NCBI RefSeq assembly: GCF_905171765.1 | Contig: NC_053389.1 | Coordinates: forward strand, 219,052,624-219,116,623 | Length of the DNA: 64,000 nucleotides | Source: Bufo bufo | Lineage: Eukaryota; Chordata; Amphibia; Anura; Bufonidae | Direction: 5' to 3' | In this document: in pieces, positions 34,315 through 45,650 of the stretch | Layout: every line of letters starts with the position of its first letter | Position numbering within the stretch: position 1 is the first letter of the stretch | Made by a program: the position numbers and the translations under genes | The notes under the pieces: model-generated | Database searches by the model: none | What the model was told of the DNA's origin: nothing | Seen by the model: only the letters and a program-made list of their open reading frames with translations

Positions 34315-35197
34315 CTTAAAGGGACACTGACAGGCGAAATCAGCATATATAGTTAGATATATCACATTACAGGTCTTATAGAGTCTTTTAAAAGCATATA
34401 ACTATCCCCCCTGTCCACCTTATAAAGAGCGAAATATAAAGTTTTATAACCTGCATCTGCGGTCAGCAATCTGCCCAAGGGGCGGCGTTTCATGTGAAAA
34501 TGCGCCCAGCCAGCCTTCCCAACTGCCGTTCTTAAGCCCCGCCCAGCTCATCATTATTCACTTCGCTGGCCGGGGCTAGAACTCTCCCCAGTCCCGATCC
34601 TGCGCCTGCGCAATTCAATCCTCCCGGCATCGTTCATGCCCAATCTTCTGCGCCTGCGCCCCGCCGTGCCGTCGGACGCACTATAATTAACCCCTTATAT
34701 GATGTGAGTGAGCAGCGCTCTGAAGCGCTGCTCTGAACAGTGCATGGCTGAGGCAGCTGCAGCCTCAGCCATGCACTGTTCAGAGCAGCGCTTCAGAGCG
34801 CTGCTCACTCACATCATATAAGGGGTTAATTATAGTGCGTCCGACGGCACAGCGGGGCGCAGGCGCAGAAGATTGGGCATGAACGATGCCGGGAGGATTG
34901 AATTGCGCAGGCGCAGGATCGGGACTGGGGAGAGTTCTAGCCCCGCCCAGCGAAGTGAATAATGATGAGCTGGGCTTAAGAACGGCAGTTGGGAAGGCTG
35001 GCTGGGCGCATTTTCACATGAAACGCCGCCCCTTGGGCAGATTGCTGACCGCAGATGCAGGTTATAAAACTTTATATTTCGCTCTTTATAAGGTGGACAG
35101 GGGGGATAGTTATATGCTTTTAAAAGACTCTATAAGACCTGTAATGTGATATATCTAACTATATATGCTGATTTCGCCTGTCAGTGTCCCTTTAAGG
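34315..35197. mobile_element. Kolobok-like near-perfect palindrome, about 880 bp
   Basis: Left arm (from TTAAAGGGACACTGACAGGC at 34316) and right arm (to GCCTGTCAGTGTCCCTTTAA at about 35195) are reverse complements with very few differences, meeting around 'gaggcagctgcagcctc' near 34758. The TTAAAGGGA terminus matches the TTAA target and TTAAAGGRR ends described for T2/Kolobok elements. Arm identity is high, so insertion into the DIRS-like element was probably recent. No gene is present. Confidence 0.85.
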
Positions 35198-37469
35198 GAG
35201 TATTGCTCTACCACTGGATGCTATTTCACCAGTCGCATTGCCACCACCATGCTTCCTGTTGCCCCCTTCCACAAGTGATCTGCTAACGGGGGAATAACTA
35301 AGCATCTTGGATGCTACAATTCAACTAGATGCCTTGGCTTCCTTCACAGGTAGGGCGTGGCAAAAGTCCACCACTGGATACTGTGGCTACTTCCATATTG
35401 TATCCTTCTGTTCTTCCGGTGCTGGTTGGGGGCGCAAATATGTCGACCTCTGTCCTCTCAGGGGGGTTACCCAGCAACACTTATGTGTCCTAGAGACCCC
35501 CCATCCCCATGGGCCTCCACAGTTCAGGTCAGTCATGGTATTGGTCCTCGACAACATGTAGTGCGTACGCCATTGCACAGAATATTGTGATTACGTTCCA
35601 GCGACCCGAGGGTTGCACTGACTCTGTATTCTCTGTCCACCACTTCTCCTCCTCTAGGTGAAGTGGTTATGCTGGCACTCTGGATTAGCTACTACAGCAT
35701 GTTCTCCTTGCAGGTGCAGTTTTCACGCTAGTGCTAGAGATCGTGGTCGCTGCAGTGGGGCAGCCCCCCTCAGCTAGCGGTTCTACCCGGGCGCTGGCTT
35801 TGGCGGTTGCTCCTGTTAAGCGCCATTCCCAGGTGGAGTGTTTAAGGTTAGCTCTACTTAACTGGGATAGTATGGTACCATGGCTCCTACTGGATGTCCT
35901 CAGGCCTCCTCCTCAGTTTTGCGCTGGCGGGGCATGCTGTAGCTATTACTGGATAAGGGGTATTTGCGTTACCACTACATACTAGGGTTACTACTGCACA
36001 GCTCCTTCGTCAGGTGACGGATTCTTCTAGCACTGGAATCGGTGGCCTCTACTGTGTGACCTCCTCCTCAGCTGGAGTATGGCGTTAGAATTAGATTTGT
36101 GGCTCCCCTTGTATGGCCTCCTCCTCAGGCGGAGTATTGCACTACCACTGGATTCTGTGGCTACTTCGGTATAGCGCCAGTCTCAGAGGGGAATGGGCTT
36201 TACCCCTACCCTCGTACTCATTTACACTACTGATAATTACCGTTTCTCTGACAACTGTTGTCCTTCTGTTGTCTACACAGGGGTTTGCGATTGCATAATT
36301 GCTTTAGCTGATCAACACCTCGCTTCGGGTGCGCTCTACTGGTTAGCTTAGTCCCTATGGCACTGTCTAGCACTGGGTTGCTGTTATAAGCGGGACTTGG
36401 GTGCTAATAGTGGATGCTGTGACGCCATCGTTGCTACCTCAATTCAGACATGAGTAATGTCTACGTCATGTCGGTCTGATAGTGGTCATACCTTTCACTG
36501 CTCATTCCGTCGGTGGACTACAAGTCTCTTCATGCCAGGCAGAGCGGATGGCTGTCACACCTTGCCACCACTGGTAGGGGTTTCGTTCCTGCACGGGACA
36601 CCCTTTCTATTTCTTGTCCCTCTTAAAGCTGACCACCTTCCCCTTCTGTCTACCTGTCCAGTAGCCATGTGTGGTACGGCTCTGGCATCCCATCTCTATT
36701 TTTTCCCTACGTGACCAGGGTTTCTCGCGTACGGTGGGGGTGTTGGAAGTCGTCCTCGCACTCCATCCGACAGGAGCATTTCTCTCATCTTGGTCCTGCT
36801 CATTGCCCCTTCTGGCAGAGTTGCCACACTGTCAATATATGGTCGCTGACGAGGCTTCCCATCGCCGGTGATTCTCACATCGGCTTTACTTCTACCTATC
36901 TACAAGGTATTGGTTCTTTGGCATGCAGTTGGGCATGCCTGATTCAGGCATTTTTTTCTCGGTGGTTCTCACCACAAGCCTCTACGGCTCTGCGGGCATC
37001 GATCTACCAATTTACCGCTTCCTAGGGAGCGTTTCTCTTTACCACAGGAGGATCGGCCCTGGATTTTTGGTTCTGCTTCCAGAGTTGCGGCCAGGCAACC
37101 GGCATCATCCAAACGACCTGTGGGTCGTTTGGTGTCAAATTTCGGAGTTGGTAGCGCCTTCTTGTACGTACATTTTTCTCTTGTCATGCACCCACATAAG
37201 GCAGTGCTCCGACCAATTCCTTCTTTTTTTGCTGAAGGTAGTCACCGCCTTCCACGTCATCTCTCTTTTTTTTTTCCGCCTTTCTCCCTTGCAATCTAGA
37301 GAGCGGGCTCTCCATCAGCCATGTGCTTTGGCCTCTGAGGTTTGCTTGTCCATGACTAGCTCTTGTCGCCGTACAGACTCTTACCTGTTTTTTTTCCTGG
37401 AGGTCCTTGTAAAGGCTAGGCAGCCTCCAAGGGGACATTTCCAGGTGGATCTGTTTGATAGTTGCTGAG

Positions 37470-37690
37470 GCGTTCCGCTCCCGGGGCTAGGCACCGCCCA
37501 GCGGAGTTATGGCCCACCCGACCAGCGGTCGGCACTTTGTGGGTTCATCTCCACCATGCATCATCTTTACAGCTGTATAAGGCAGTGTCTTGGTCTTCCG
37601 GGCACACGTTCTCCAAGTTTTACCAGGTGCTTCCTAGGCATCGGCGGATCCTACTCGGGGCCGCAAGGTCTTGCAGGCGGCGGTGGATTA
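37470..37690 (+). pseudogene. Tyrosine-recombinase-like C-terminal scrap
   Basis: The plus frame encodes LQLYKAVSWSSGHTFSKFYQ, which resembles the end of DIRS-type tyrosine recombinases, where a W-x-S-x-x-T-F-x-x-Y pattern carries the catalytic tyrosine. The upstream part of the enzyme cannot be followed in any single frame. This is the main support for the DIRS call. Confidence 0.45.
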
Positions 37691-38339
37691 AGCATCCTCG
37701 AGGGTGTTTTTTCCATGGGCGTGTGATTTTTTTTTCTCCCCTCCCATGAACTGCTTTGGGACGTCCCACAGTCCTGTGTCCCCCAATGATACGAGCGAGA
37801 AAACGAGATTTTTGTGAACTCACCTGTAAAATTTATTTCTCGCTTAGTTCCTTGGGGGAAACAGCAACCACCCAGTATTTATTATTGTTGGTGGTGGTGG
37901 TTGGTTGCTGGTCGGGTATTCAGCTCGGGTTCGCTCCCGCCGGCATTGGTTGTGTTCTCTTTTGCTTCGCACATGTTTCTACTGCTCCTACTGCTTGAGC
38001 ACAAACTGACATGCTCTCTCCAGGCTGGAGGGGGTATAGCCTGCAGGTGAGGAGCTAACACTTTTCAGCCTAGTGTCGCCTACTAGTGGCAGCAAGCAGC
38101 TATACCTACGGTCCTGTGTGCCCCAATGAACTAAGCGAGAAAGAGATTTTACAGGTGAGTTCACAAAAATCTCGTTATCTCCACAGTCTGTTGCATGCAC
38201 CTCCTCTTTTCTCATAGGCTGGTTTAAAGACTTTTTCTCCACTGTATTTCGTTATATCATACTCTCACTCCTCTGTCTCATTATTTTAACAGTTTAATCA
38301 GTGGAACATTGCAGACTTATGCCACCATTATAGCTACTA

Positions 38340-38582
38340 GTGGATTCCCAGGCACAGTGGATTGCACGGGCACAGACCGTGGGCCAGCCGCATGCGGATC
38401 GGGACCCCATTCACTTGAATGGGGTCCTCGATCCGTCCGTTCCGCAAAAAGATAGGACAAGTTCTATCTTTTTGCGGAATGGAAGCACGGAACGGAACAC
38501 CACGAAAGCACTCCGTAGTGCTTCCATTCCGTAGTTCCGTTCCGCGCCGCATCTCCGGATTTGCGGACCCATTCAAGTGAAT
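38340..38582. mobile_element. Palindromic MITE body without clear ends
   Basis: 'gaccccattcacttgaatggggtc', 'caaaaagataggacaa...ttctatctttttg' and 'agcactccgtagtgct' are nested palindromes. The wording matches the MITE at 27202-27556. Neither GGCCTCATG terminus is present, so it is a truncated copy. Confidence 0.6.
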
Positions 38583-38748
38583 ATACTTTTGCTTAGTTAT
38601 TGTATGTTGTGATACGTTTCTCACTCACTTAGTGGTGGATCTATGTGGGGATTTACCATTCAGGATTCCCGAAAAGCTAGGTGACTGATGGGTAGAGACG
38701 CTGGTGGGTGAGACAGTGGCTAATAAATCTTTTGATTCCTTTCCTGAG

Positions 38749-38937
38749 GCTTTCAGAGGTGGACAAGCAGTGTCTCTGGTATTACCGCCAATGCCGCCAG
38801 AAGCCCGCCAACATCCTCCCTCTGATCCTTGGCAGCACTCCCAGCTGGGACCCGGCCTCAGTATCCGCCATGTACCGTGTCCTGGATGACTGGACGTTTT
38901 CAGGCCCCCTGGAGGCTTTGGGCCTGTTGAGTCCCTG
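38749..38937 (+). CDS. PIK3C2G: PIK3C2G coding exon 11 (start of helical domain)
   Basis: The acceptor is CCTTTCCTGAG and the donor is CCTG|GTGAGT. It gives LLSEVDKQCLWYYRQCRQKP, then NILPLILGSTPSWD and WTFSGPLEALGLLSP. Mammalian gamma has LWFYRFYC, SLPLVLGSAPGWD and WTFSQPLEALGLL. A second AG eight bases downstream (gctttcag) would shift the frame and lose the match, so the first is used. Confidence 0.96.
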
Positions 38938-39094
38938 GTGAGTCCAAGCTGTACAACATCTCAGCTGAAGATTGTAGTTAGGCTGCTACAAATCCTCTTT
39001 ATACTGTTGTTAGGGTCAGTTGATGGCACAGATCCTACACACTGTATAGTCACACCTCTGATATTTGCTCTTCACTCTGTGCATTTCTAATCAG

Positions 39095-39188
39095 CTTTGC
39101 AGATGAGAAGGTCCGCACCATGGCATGCCAACAGCTGGAGAGGCTGTCAAGTGATGAACTATTGATGTTCCTTCCTCAGCTTGTCCAG
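39095..39188 (+). CDS. PIK3C2G: PIK3C2G coding exon 12 (helical domain)
   Basis: The acceptor is TTTCTAATCAG and the donor is GTCCAG|GTGAAT. It encodes FADEKVRTMACQQLERLSSD then ELLMFLPQLVQ. This is the hallmark D-x-E/K-V-R-x-x-A-x-x-x-L ... L-P-Q-L-V-Q helix pair of PI3-kinase helical domains. The codon is split at entry (TG+C) and the exon ends in phase 0. Confidence 0.97.
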
Positions 39189-39905
39189 GTGAATCAGGTT
39201 TTGTAAGATAACCCTCATCCAACTATCCAGTTTCCTGTAAATGAAGCATCACCCCTTTCTAAGGGTGCATTCACATGAAGTACGGTATGGTTTTTTTTAG
39301 TGGCAGTTTTTGCATCTGCTTTTTTTGCTGCAAAAACACCAGCTCCAGGACACACAGGCGAATTTTTGCCACTGGTGTTTTTGTTCATTAGGTGGAGTTT
39401 TTAAATTATTATTTTTTGTTCCTTTTCAAAAACGCAGGATGCTGTAGCTCCTGACATTTTTCAGGCTTTCTCTGTAGAGAAAAATGGCATGAAGAAAATA
39501 ATAGTGGTAAGAAATACTGGCCCAGATTTACTATATTTGGTGCAAAATGGTGCATTTTCAGCCACGTTCCCTTTCCTGTGACACTCAGCTGACTTTCCAC
39601 TATGCCCCGCCACATCATCGAGCTTGTCGGAAAAAAGTGTAGAAACCCTAGATGTGTCATATTGCGCCACTTTTTTTGACAGATTTTTGTCCCAGACACA
39701 TTAGTACACACCTCAACATTGAAATTGCAATACCAATAAGGAAAAGTCATGAAAATATGGAAATCACAGGATTGATAGACGTGTTAATGATATGCAAATT
39801 GAAACAAAATAATAAAAACATCTCAATTTATTCAGTATAGGGTATGAGCACCATGTAGGGAAAATGCACACACTTATATGCCATTGCATGCAGTCAATGA
39901 GGTTA

Positions 39906-40298
39906 AAGATAATCCAGCTCACCTATCTGGTTTGTGTATAGTCCCGGCTCCAGGGCCCTGGGGGAGTGTTCCCGGTACAAGCAGAGAAAATTGAAGGAAG
40001 GATCCCGGAGACAGATAAATTCCTCTTTCAGCTCTTCTTTATTGTTATAAACAGTAGACAGACATGACCATCATATGCACGGCAAGATTGACGCGTTTCG
40101 GGTGTGTACCCTTAGTCGTAACAAATTGCTGAATGTGGCCCCTCAATATATAGGGGTTGGAATCACCCCTCCTCAAAAGGGAGGAACTGATTTCAAGCAA
40201 CATCCGTTGCACCACACCCAGACACTTTATTTTATAACAATAAAGAAGAGCTGAAAGAGGAATTTATCTGTCTCCGGGATCCTTCCTTCAATTTTCTC
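39906..40298. mobile_element. 393-bp inverted-end retroposon with 14-bp target duplication
   Basis: AGTCAATGAGGTTA occurs on both sides (39892-39905 and 40299-40312). Inside, 'gaaggaaggatcccggagac' and the following 50 bases return inverted before the right end. The middle has 'acgcgtttcgggtgtgtacc' whose reverse strand has a stem followed by CGAAAC, reminiscent of hammerhead-type motifs. The long duplication points to target-primed reverse transcription, so a short Penelope-like derivative is possible. Confidence 0.65.
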
Positions 40299-40412
40299 AG
40301 TCAATGAGGTTATTAATGGTTGTCTGAGGAATGTTCTGCCATGCTGAATGCACTTGGGCATGCAAATCATCAAGATGCACTGCTGGCAGCTCTTTTTGCA
40401 ATTGCTGATTAT

Positions 40413-40562
40413 TATTATAATTATTAAAGGGCCATTCATTCCATAGCGCTGTACATATGAAAAGGGGTATACATAATACAATTGCACTAAGCATGAACAA
40501 GAAGAGTTACAAACTGGTACGGAAGGAGAGAGGGCCCTGCCCGCGAGGGCTTGCAATCTACA
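40413..40562. mobile_element. SINE/MITE-like short repeat
   Basis: 'attattattataattattaa' leads into 'ccatagcgctgtacat' and 'ccctgcccgcgagggcttgc'. It interrupts the transposase scrap. I recognise it as a common amphibian short repeat but cannot name the class. Confidence 0.45.
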
Positions 40563-40565
40563 TGA

Positions 40566-40826
40566 TCAATGATGTCCAAGATGTACTTGATGGAAGACAC
40601 GTCTGGAGACGCTGCAGGCCATGCTAGCATATTTAGGCCAGGCAGGCTGCTCACAGTGGCATGAGCAACATGTGGCCTGGCATCTTGTTAAAAAAAAAAC
40701 TCCTGGGACACTTTGGAGAAATGGGCATACCACTGATTCCATTACCAAATCAATGTAACAGCGAGCTGTTAGTGTACCTGAAATGGAGACTAAGTTCCGG
40801 CTACTGTACATTATGCAACCCCACAC
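40566..40826 (-). pseudogene. Tc1-like transposase fragment
   Basis: The minus strand encodes WGCIMYSSRNLVSISGTLTA then YIDLVMESVVCPFLQSVPG. Intact Tc1 enzymes have V-W-G-x-I ... G-x-L-T-x-x-x-Y-I-D-x-V at this point. The next conserved block (Q-x-D-A-x-P-H) is only visible in another frame, so the copy is frameshifted. Confidence 0.7.
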
Positions 40827-41479
40827 TATAATCCCAGGAGTAGGAATGGTGTCATGTTACCTTCTGAAGGCCTCTTTATGGCTGTACCCACATGGCTTCC
40901 CGAAAAATCCCCAGCTCTCACTGTGTCTGAGACAAAAGCGAGCTCATCTCTGAAGAGGACAGACCTCTATTCTAGCCTCCATTGCCATCTTGCTGTGCAA
41001 CTTGATCGCTTTTGAGAATGGGGGAGTATGGCCAATGGAACACCTGTAGCTGAGACACAAAACAGTATAAAACATTTTATATTGCTATTTTCTACTTCTT
41101 AACCAATCCTAATAAATGCACCTGGAATATTAAGGTCAGGAGGAGAGTAACACCTGTATCTGAACATCTGGCTCATAGCCCAATGTTGGGCAAATGCCTT
41201 CTAATGGTTTCTGTGAACACCAATTGCTGCCCTAGGATTGGGATGTGATTTCCAATTCCACTTGCAGTACTTGCAGTGTAAATCAGGGCCACTGTGCAAA
41301 AACTGACAAAAAACACACAAAAAGTTGGTTATTCTGGGGGGGTTTTAGTGGTGAAAAAGCCAAAGTCATGTGTGTTGGGACCCCAATAGGCTTAATGGTT
41401 CATCTCTACACAATCTCTGCTTGGCAGAGATCTGATGATGGCGAGGAACATCACTCACTGCTGCACTTTCTCCTCACAG

Positions 41480-41574
41480 GCAGTGAAATTCGAGTGGCAT
41501 CTGGACAACGCTCTGGTGCGGCTTCTTCTCGACCGATCTCTGCAGAGCATTCAGGTGGCACACAGGTTGTACTG
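41480..41574 (+). CDS. PIK3C2G: PIK3C2G coding exon 13 (helical domain)
   Basis: The acceptor is TCTCCTCACAG and the donor is TACTG|GTGAGT. It encodes [20 protein letters not shown] then [12 protein letters not shown]. Mammalian gamma has AVKFEWNLESPLVQLLLHRS and [12 protein letters not shown], while beta differs here (ALKYECYLDSPL...). This exon is the strongest evidence for the gamma paralogue. Confidence 0.97.
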
Positions 41575-42139
41575 GTGAGTTTTGGGGTCATGGTTTACAA
41601 GGTCATGGTTTAAAAGATTTGTACCTGTTCTGTGTTCAGACTCGCACCTGGTTTTGGCTCGCAGTCACTGATGAAAGTTACTGACCAAACACTGACCATG
41701 TGAGTAAGGCCTTACATTGAGAGCCACAATCAACATTGAGAGATGGTTACGAGCCACATTCCACACCGAGAGAAAGCCATATAACTAGGAAACCGTTTGA
41801 AATAGTTACAAGTGGGATGAATATAGAGGATTCGCTACAGCCAATTTGCTTAGGGGAAATCTGTAGCATTTACAGTAGCAGTGAAGTGGATGAGATTTCA
41901 GAACATTGCAGAGAAAACATGCAGCTTCACAGTTTAATTCCCAGCATGTCTATTTATGCTTCCGTTTTTTTTTCTGCAGCTTTCCACCTCTGAGCTACCT
42001 CCACACACTGCCAGTCCGCTGCAGATTTTCCACACTGGGAATTCTACAGCAAATTTGGCCCCAAAAATATCCAAGGTGGGCTGCTAGTATTGTTGTAATC
42101 ACACCGAGTCTTCCATTGCTTTCAACCTCTGTATTGCAA

Positions 42140-43213
42140 AGGTGAAAGCTGCAGGTGAAACCACACATCCCTGCGAACGCTGAGCATCCTACACCATGCT
42201 GGAGCAATAAATAGTCAATAGTTGCCCTATTCTGCAAGATAGCCTTTCCATACGATTGTATATCCAGCAGCATATCTTGCAGAACTGCACTAGTGACATT
42301 TATCTGTTTTACCATAAAACAGGCAAGTTTTGATATTGTCCTGTGGTTATATATGGCCAAACCTGGTACTCCTATCAAAGACATCCCTAAACTCATATAT
42401 TCTGATCTAGAGAGGAGATTCACATTATAATCACAATTTTCTGGTAACTGTAGGGAAGTGTCTCTCGTGTGTCGTGTCTGCATTGCTGGAAATAGTTGTA
42501 TCATTGCTAATGTCAACCTGGCTATTGTACAGGGTCCCTCTGTAATATTGGCCGGTATGTATGTGTAACTAGTATTCCCACAGGCCAATACCCATCCTGC
42601 TGGTAGAGGTACATGTTTGTCTAGGGATGGTACTGTTTTTGTAATATTACATTGCATATTCTTTCCTGATACTATTTTTTTACAACTACCTAAATCTCTA
42701 TCACAAATATTTGGTTTAGTCTTATTCTGCATTTTTGCTTGTATGCAGGGAGGCAATAGTGTCTCATCACAGGTGAAGTTATAACATATTCCTTCTATCA
42801 TATTACTTTGCAGAGTCTCATATGTAGGACAGTCATAACAAGCATGATAAGGATTTACATATCCATATTTAACATCATGATCCTCCATATCTGCGTCATT
42901 GGGAACGTAGGAGCTCCGTCCATACATCTAGTGGGGTGGGGACCGCTACCAGACATGTCTCCAAAATGTTAGATGCCGATAAAGTGGTTTGGAGACAAAA
43001 GTCAGTTAAGTTCAGAGTTTTGGCCAGGTACAGCCATAAGTTCTCCTTTGTCTTGCATAGACTGTCTTCCCCTCTGCATTCTGTTTTCAGGTATATCTGT
43101 CTGTTCCACAGCCATGGGACAGTAAGTAGGAGACACAAAACTACAATTATTAAGGCACTACATCTCAGCCATCTCGAGGAATTTCCCGACTGCGTCATCT
43201 CGTTGGGGGTCAA
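42140..43213 (-). pseudogene. ERV env remains (SU and TM), 3'-truncated
   Basis: Two overlapping minus-strand frames cover env. The first (43213-42896) has a hydrophobic segment (LIIVVLCLLLTVPWLW) fitting a signal or leader. The second (42927 downward) is cysteine-rich with several N-x-S/T sites and reaches a TM-like segment LQNRATIDYLLLQHGVGC. In gamma-type TM proteins this precedes a C-x6-C-C motif; here the last position is glycine (...MCGF), so one cysteine is missing. The two frames are out of register. The membrane anchor and tail are absent, because the copy stops soon after this motif. Confidence 0.8.
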
Positions 43214-45650
43214 GGCTGTCTGCCTCCGTTAGTACCCCTTCTGTATCTTCTTCGAGGTCAAGGCTGTCTGCCTCCGTTAGTACCTCTGGGCCTCGTTGGA
43301 GGTCAGGGCTATCTGCCCCCGTTAGTACCTCTCTTTTCTTCACCAACTTAATCCTTGTGGCGTGAATCCACGTGGGCGATTGTTCAGTGAGGACTGCTGT
43401 TCTGGTGATCACGACTACCTCGGTGGGTTGTCCGTAGGTGAAGCTTCCTGGTTCCTTTCCCTTCTTTAAGATCTTGATCATCACCTGGTCGCCTATCCGG
43501 AATGGACGGGTTGATTCCTGTGAAAGAGAAGGAGACTTACAAGCCACTTTTTCTTCAGTTTTACTGAGGACTTTGATCAGATTAGTACTTCTCTCTGATC
43601 AGGTCCAAGTCCCCTTCCTGCACCACCAGGGGGCGTCTTGCCCATGGTGTGGGGAAAGGCCTACCCATGAGTATCTCAATGCTGTTTATGTCCTACTCTG
43701 TGGAAATGTGCTACTTAAGATGGAAGCACTGTATTGGGGGAATGCATAACTTCCCCTCTTTGCAGACTAATTCTAATCCTGTCTTAGGATTTTTCTGCAA
43801 TACTGGATAACACCAGTCTTGCTGTTCCTGTTCAGTGGCATACCACTGAAGATCAGTAAGCATTTGCAACATCTCAGGGGTTGGAGGTGCCAAACATGGC
43901 ATCTCCCAATGGTTATACAAACCTGTGAGGTTGCTTTTGGCCACTCATTTCGCCATCTTAACTGCCAGCGCATTGCCCTGTGAGACATGATCCTTACCAT
44001 CTGCTGCCGTGAATCCTCTCCTCTGCCAGATCATACCATGGTCCCACACTACCCCATGTGTGTACCTACTTCTCAGTATAAATGGTGACAGGTCTATCAG
44101 CATGTAGAATACATGTCCTAGTGAGTGCAATGAGCTCAGCTGCCTGCTGTGTTGAATGCGGATGTCCTTGAGTAGGCCTACAACATCATGAGTGGTGTGC
44201 AAAATGATGTAATGTCACATTGTGAAAGAATTTGTCAACTCTACCATCATAGCACAGGCTGCAAGAGAACACAGACATGCCGGCATCCCCTGGACAGAGG
44301 TGGGCATTACCTTTGAGAAAAACACACAAGGACGCAACTTGCCTCCGTTTTCTTGTGTCAGTACACCCGCCATGGTTTTACAATTTTGGCGTGCAAACAT
44401 GTGGAAGGGCATATTATAGTCAGGGAGGCCCAGCCCTGGACTCGACATGAGTAAACATTTCAAATAATCAAATGCATTGTACATTTCAGAAAACCATTTA
44501 ATCAAATCTGGATTTCCATCCAGAGTGGCTTGCCTCAAAACATTGTCAATAGTGGGAGCAATCAGTAATCCATTGTCTACCGTTTATCATACCAAGGAAA
44601 GATAACATTTCCTTCTTGGTGTGCGGGGCGACCAAACCCGCAATAGACTGGACTCTTTCTGCGCTGATTCTCCGTTCACCTTTTGTGAGGACAAAGCCCA
44701 AGTATTCAACCTGCATTTTACACCATTGCATTTTCTTAAGTGTCACTTAGTGACCATATCCTGACAATCATTATAACAGTGATAAACCATCCTGAATGCT
44801 GGCCTCCGCTGACATGCTACACAGTAATAAATCATCGACATATTGCAACAGCACAGAACCTTGGGCGGGTGTACCATGATTCTAACATTGCTTGGAGGAC
44901 TATGCTGTACACTACAGGTGAATCAGCATATCCCTGGGGCATTTCTGCACAGGTCAGTTGGCGTCTGTCAAAGGAAAAAGCAAAAAGTAGTCTGGTTATC
45001 TTATCAACTGGGATAGAAAAGAATACATTTTTCAGATCTATCACACTGAACCAAACAGCGTCTGCTGGAATGGCAGATAATAATTAAGTGACATCAGGTA
45101 CAACAGGGGCTATAGGCACAATGATGTTGTTGATGGCCCTTAAATCCTGTACAAAGCGGGTAGCACCATCTGCCTTTGTCACTGGATTCACGGGCGTGCT
45201 GTAGGGTGAAATCACCTCTGCCAGGATTCCCTTTTGTAGGAATTCCTTTATCATTGGCCTAAGTCCATCAAGTTTCTCTTTTTACAGCAGGTATTGTTTC
45301 TGGAACACTGAGATGACACCTGGTTTCACAGTAGCTTTGTAAGGTGTGCAATCTATGAGCCCCGTGTCATATTCATTTGAGGACCATAATGCAGGGTTAA
45401 TGTTATTCTGGGTGGTCCTGTATGTTTGCAAGAATCAGTGGCACTGGTGTAGAGACTGGAATGAGATCTGAGTGTACTCTTATGTCCTGATTCTTTGCTG
45501 ATACCTGCAAGTCAAGCTTAATGAACAAATCTCTCCCTAATAGGCTGACTGGGCAATCTAGTATAATGCTAAATACATGACATGATGTATTCTTTGTCCA
45601 TGGTTTCTACTGGTAAGGAATCTGTTCTGTATGTCCTTGTCAGTACCCCA
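43158..45650 (-). pseudogene. ERV pol remains (RT, RNase H region, integrase end)
   Basis: Minus-strand fragments in order: a leading RT block with RFVQDLRAINNIIVPIAP (near 45150); IDLKNVFFSIPV and MPQGYADSPVVYS (45044-44832); the catalytic Y-V-D-D block near 44830, reached only in another frame; VEYLGFVLTKGERRIS (44700); a connection region (44538-44215); eroded RNase H wording (44202-43711); and an integrase C-terminal tail (43547-43158) with FRIGDQVMIKILKKG. The tail contains a threefold repeat of a V-L-T-E-A-D-S-x-D phrase. Stops and frameshifts separate nearly every block. Confidence 0.8.

Larger units (their letters stand above)
31695..38175. mobile_element. Degenerate DIRS-like retroelement
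   Basis: The left end ('ctcgctcgtaccattggggg', then 'gctgccactaggaggcgac') returns in inverted form at the right in two places: about 37765-37850 and about 37990-38175. Inverted ends plus an extra internal complementary copy fit the structure of DIRS elements. Near 37560-37660 is a short tyrosine-recombinase-like tail. The interior is otherwise eroded and carries a 76-bp tandem repeat and a Kolobok-like palindrome. The coding interior is about 4-5 kb without a surviving RT frame that I could recognise. The class is inferred. Confidence 0.5.
39690..41250 (-). mobile_element. Tc1-like element relic, interrupted twice
   Basis: A Tc1-type transposase scrap on the minus strand (40566-40826), with further diverged frames either side, defines an old element. 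It probably starts near 'acacacctcaacattgaaattgc' (39693). The right end was not fixed. It is cut by an insertion with 14-bp duplications (39906-40298) and by a SINE/MITE-like repeat (about 40413-40562). Confidence 0.6.

Noticed and set aside
38749..38757. Alternative acceptor at 'gctttcag' for exon 11
   Set aside because: It would shift the frame by eight bases and destroy the match to the helical domain; the upstream AG keeps it.
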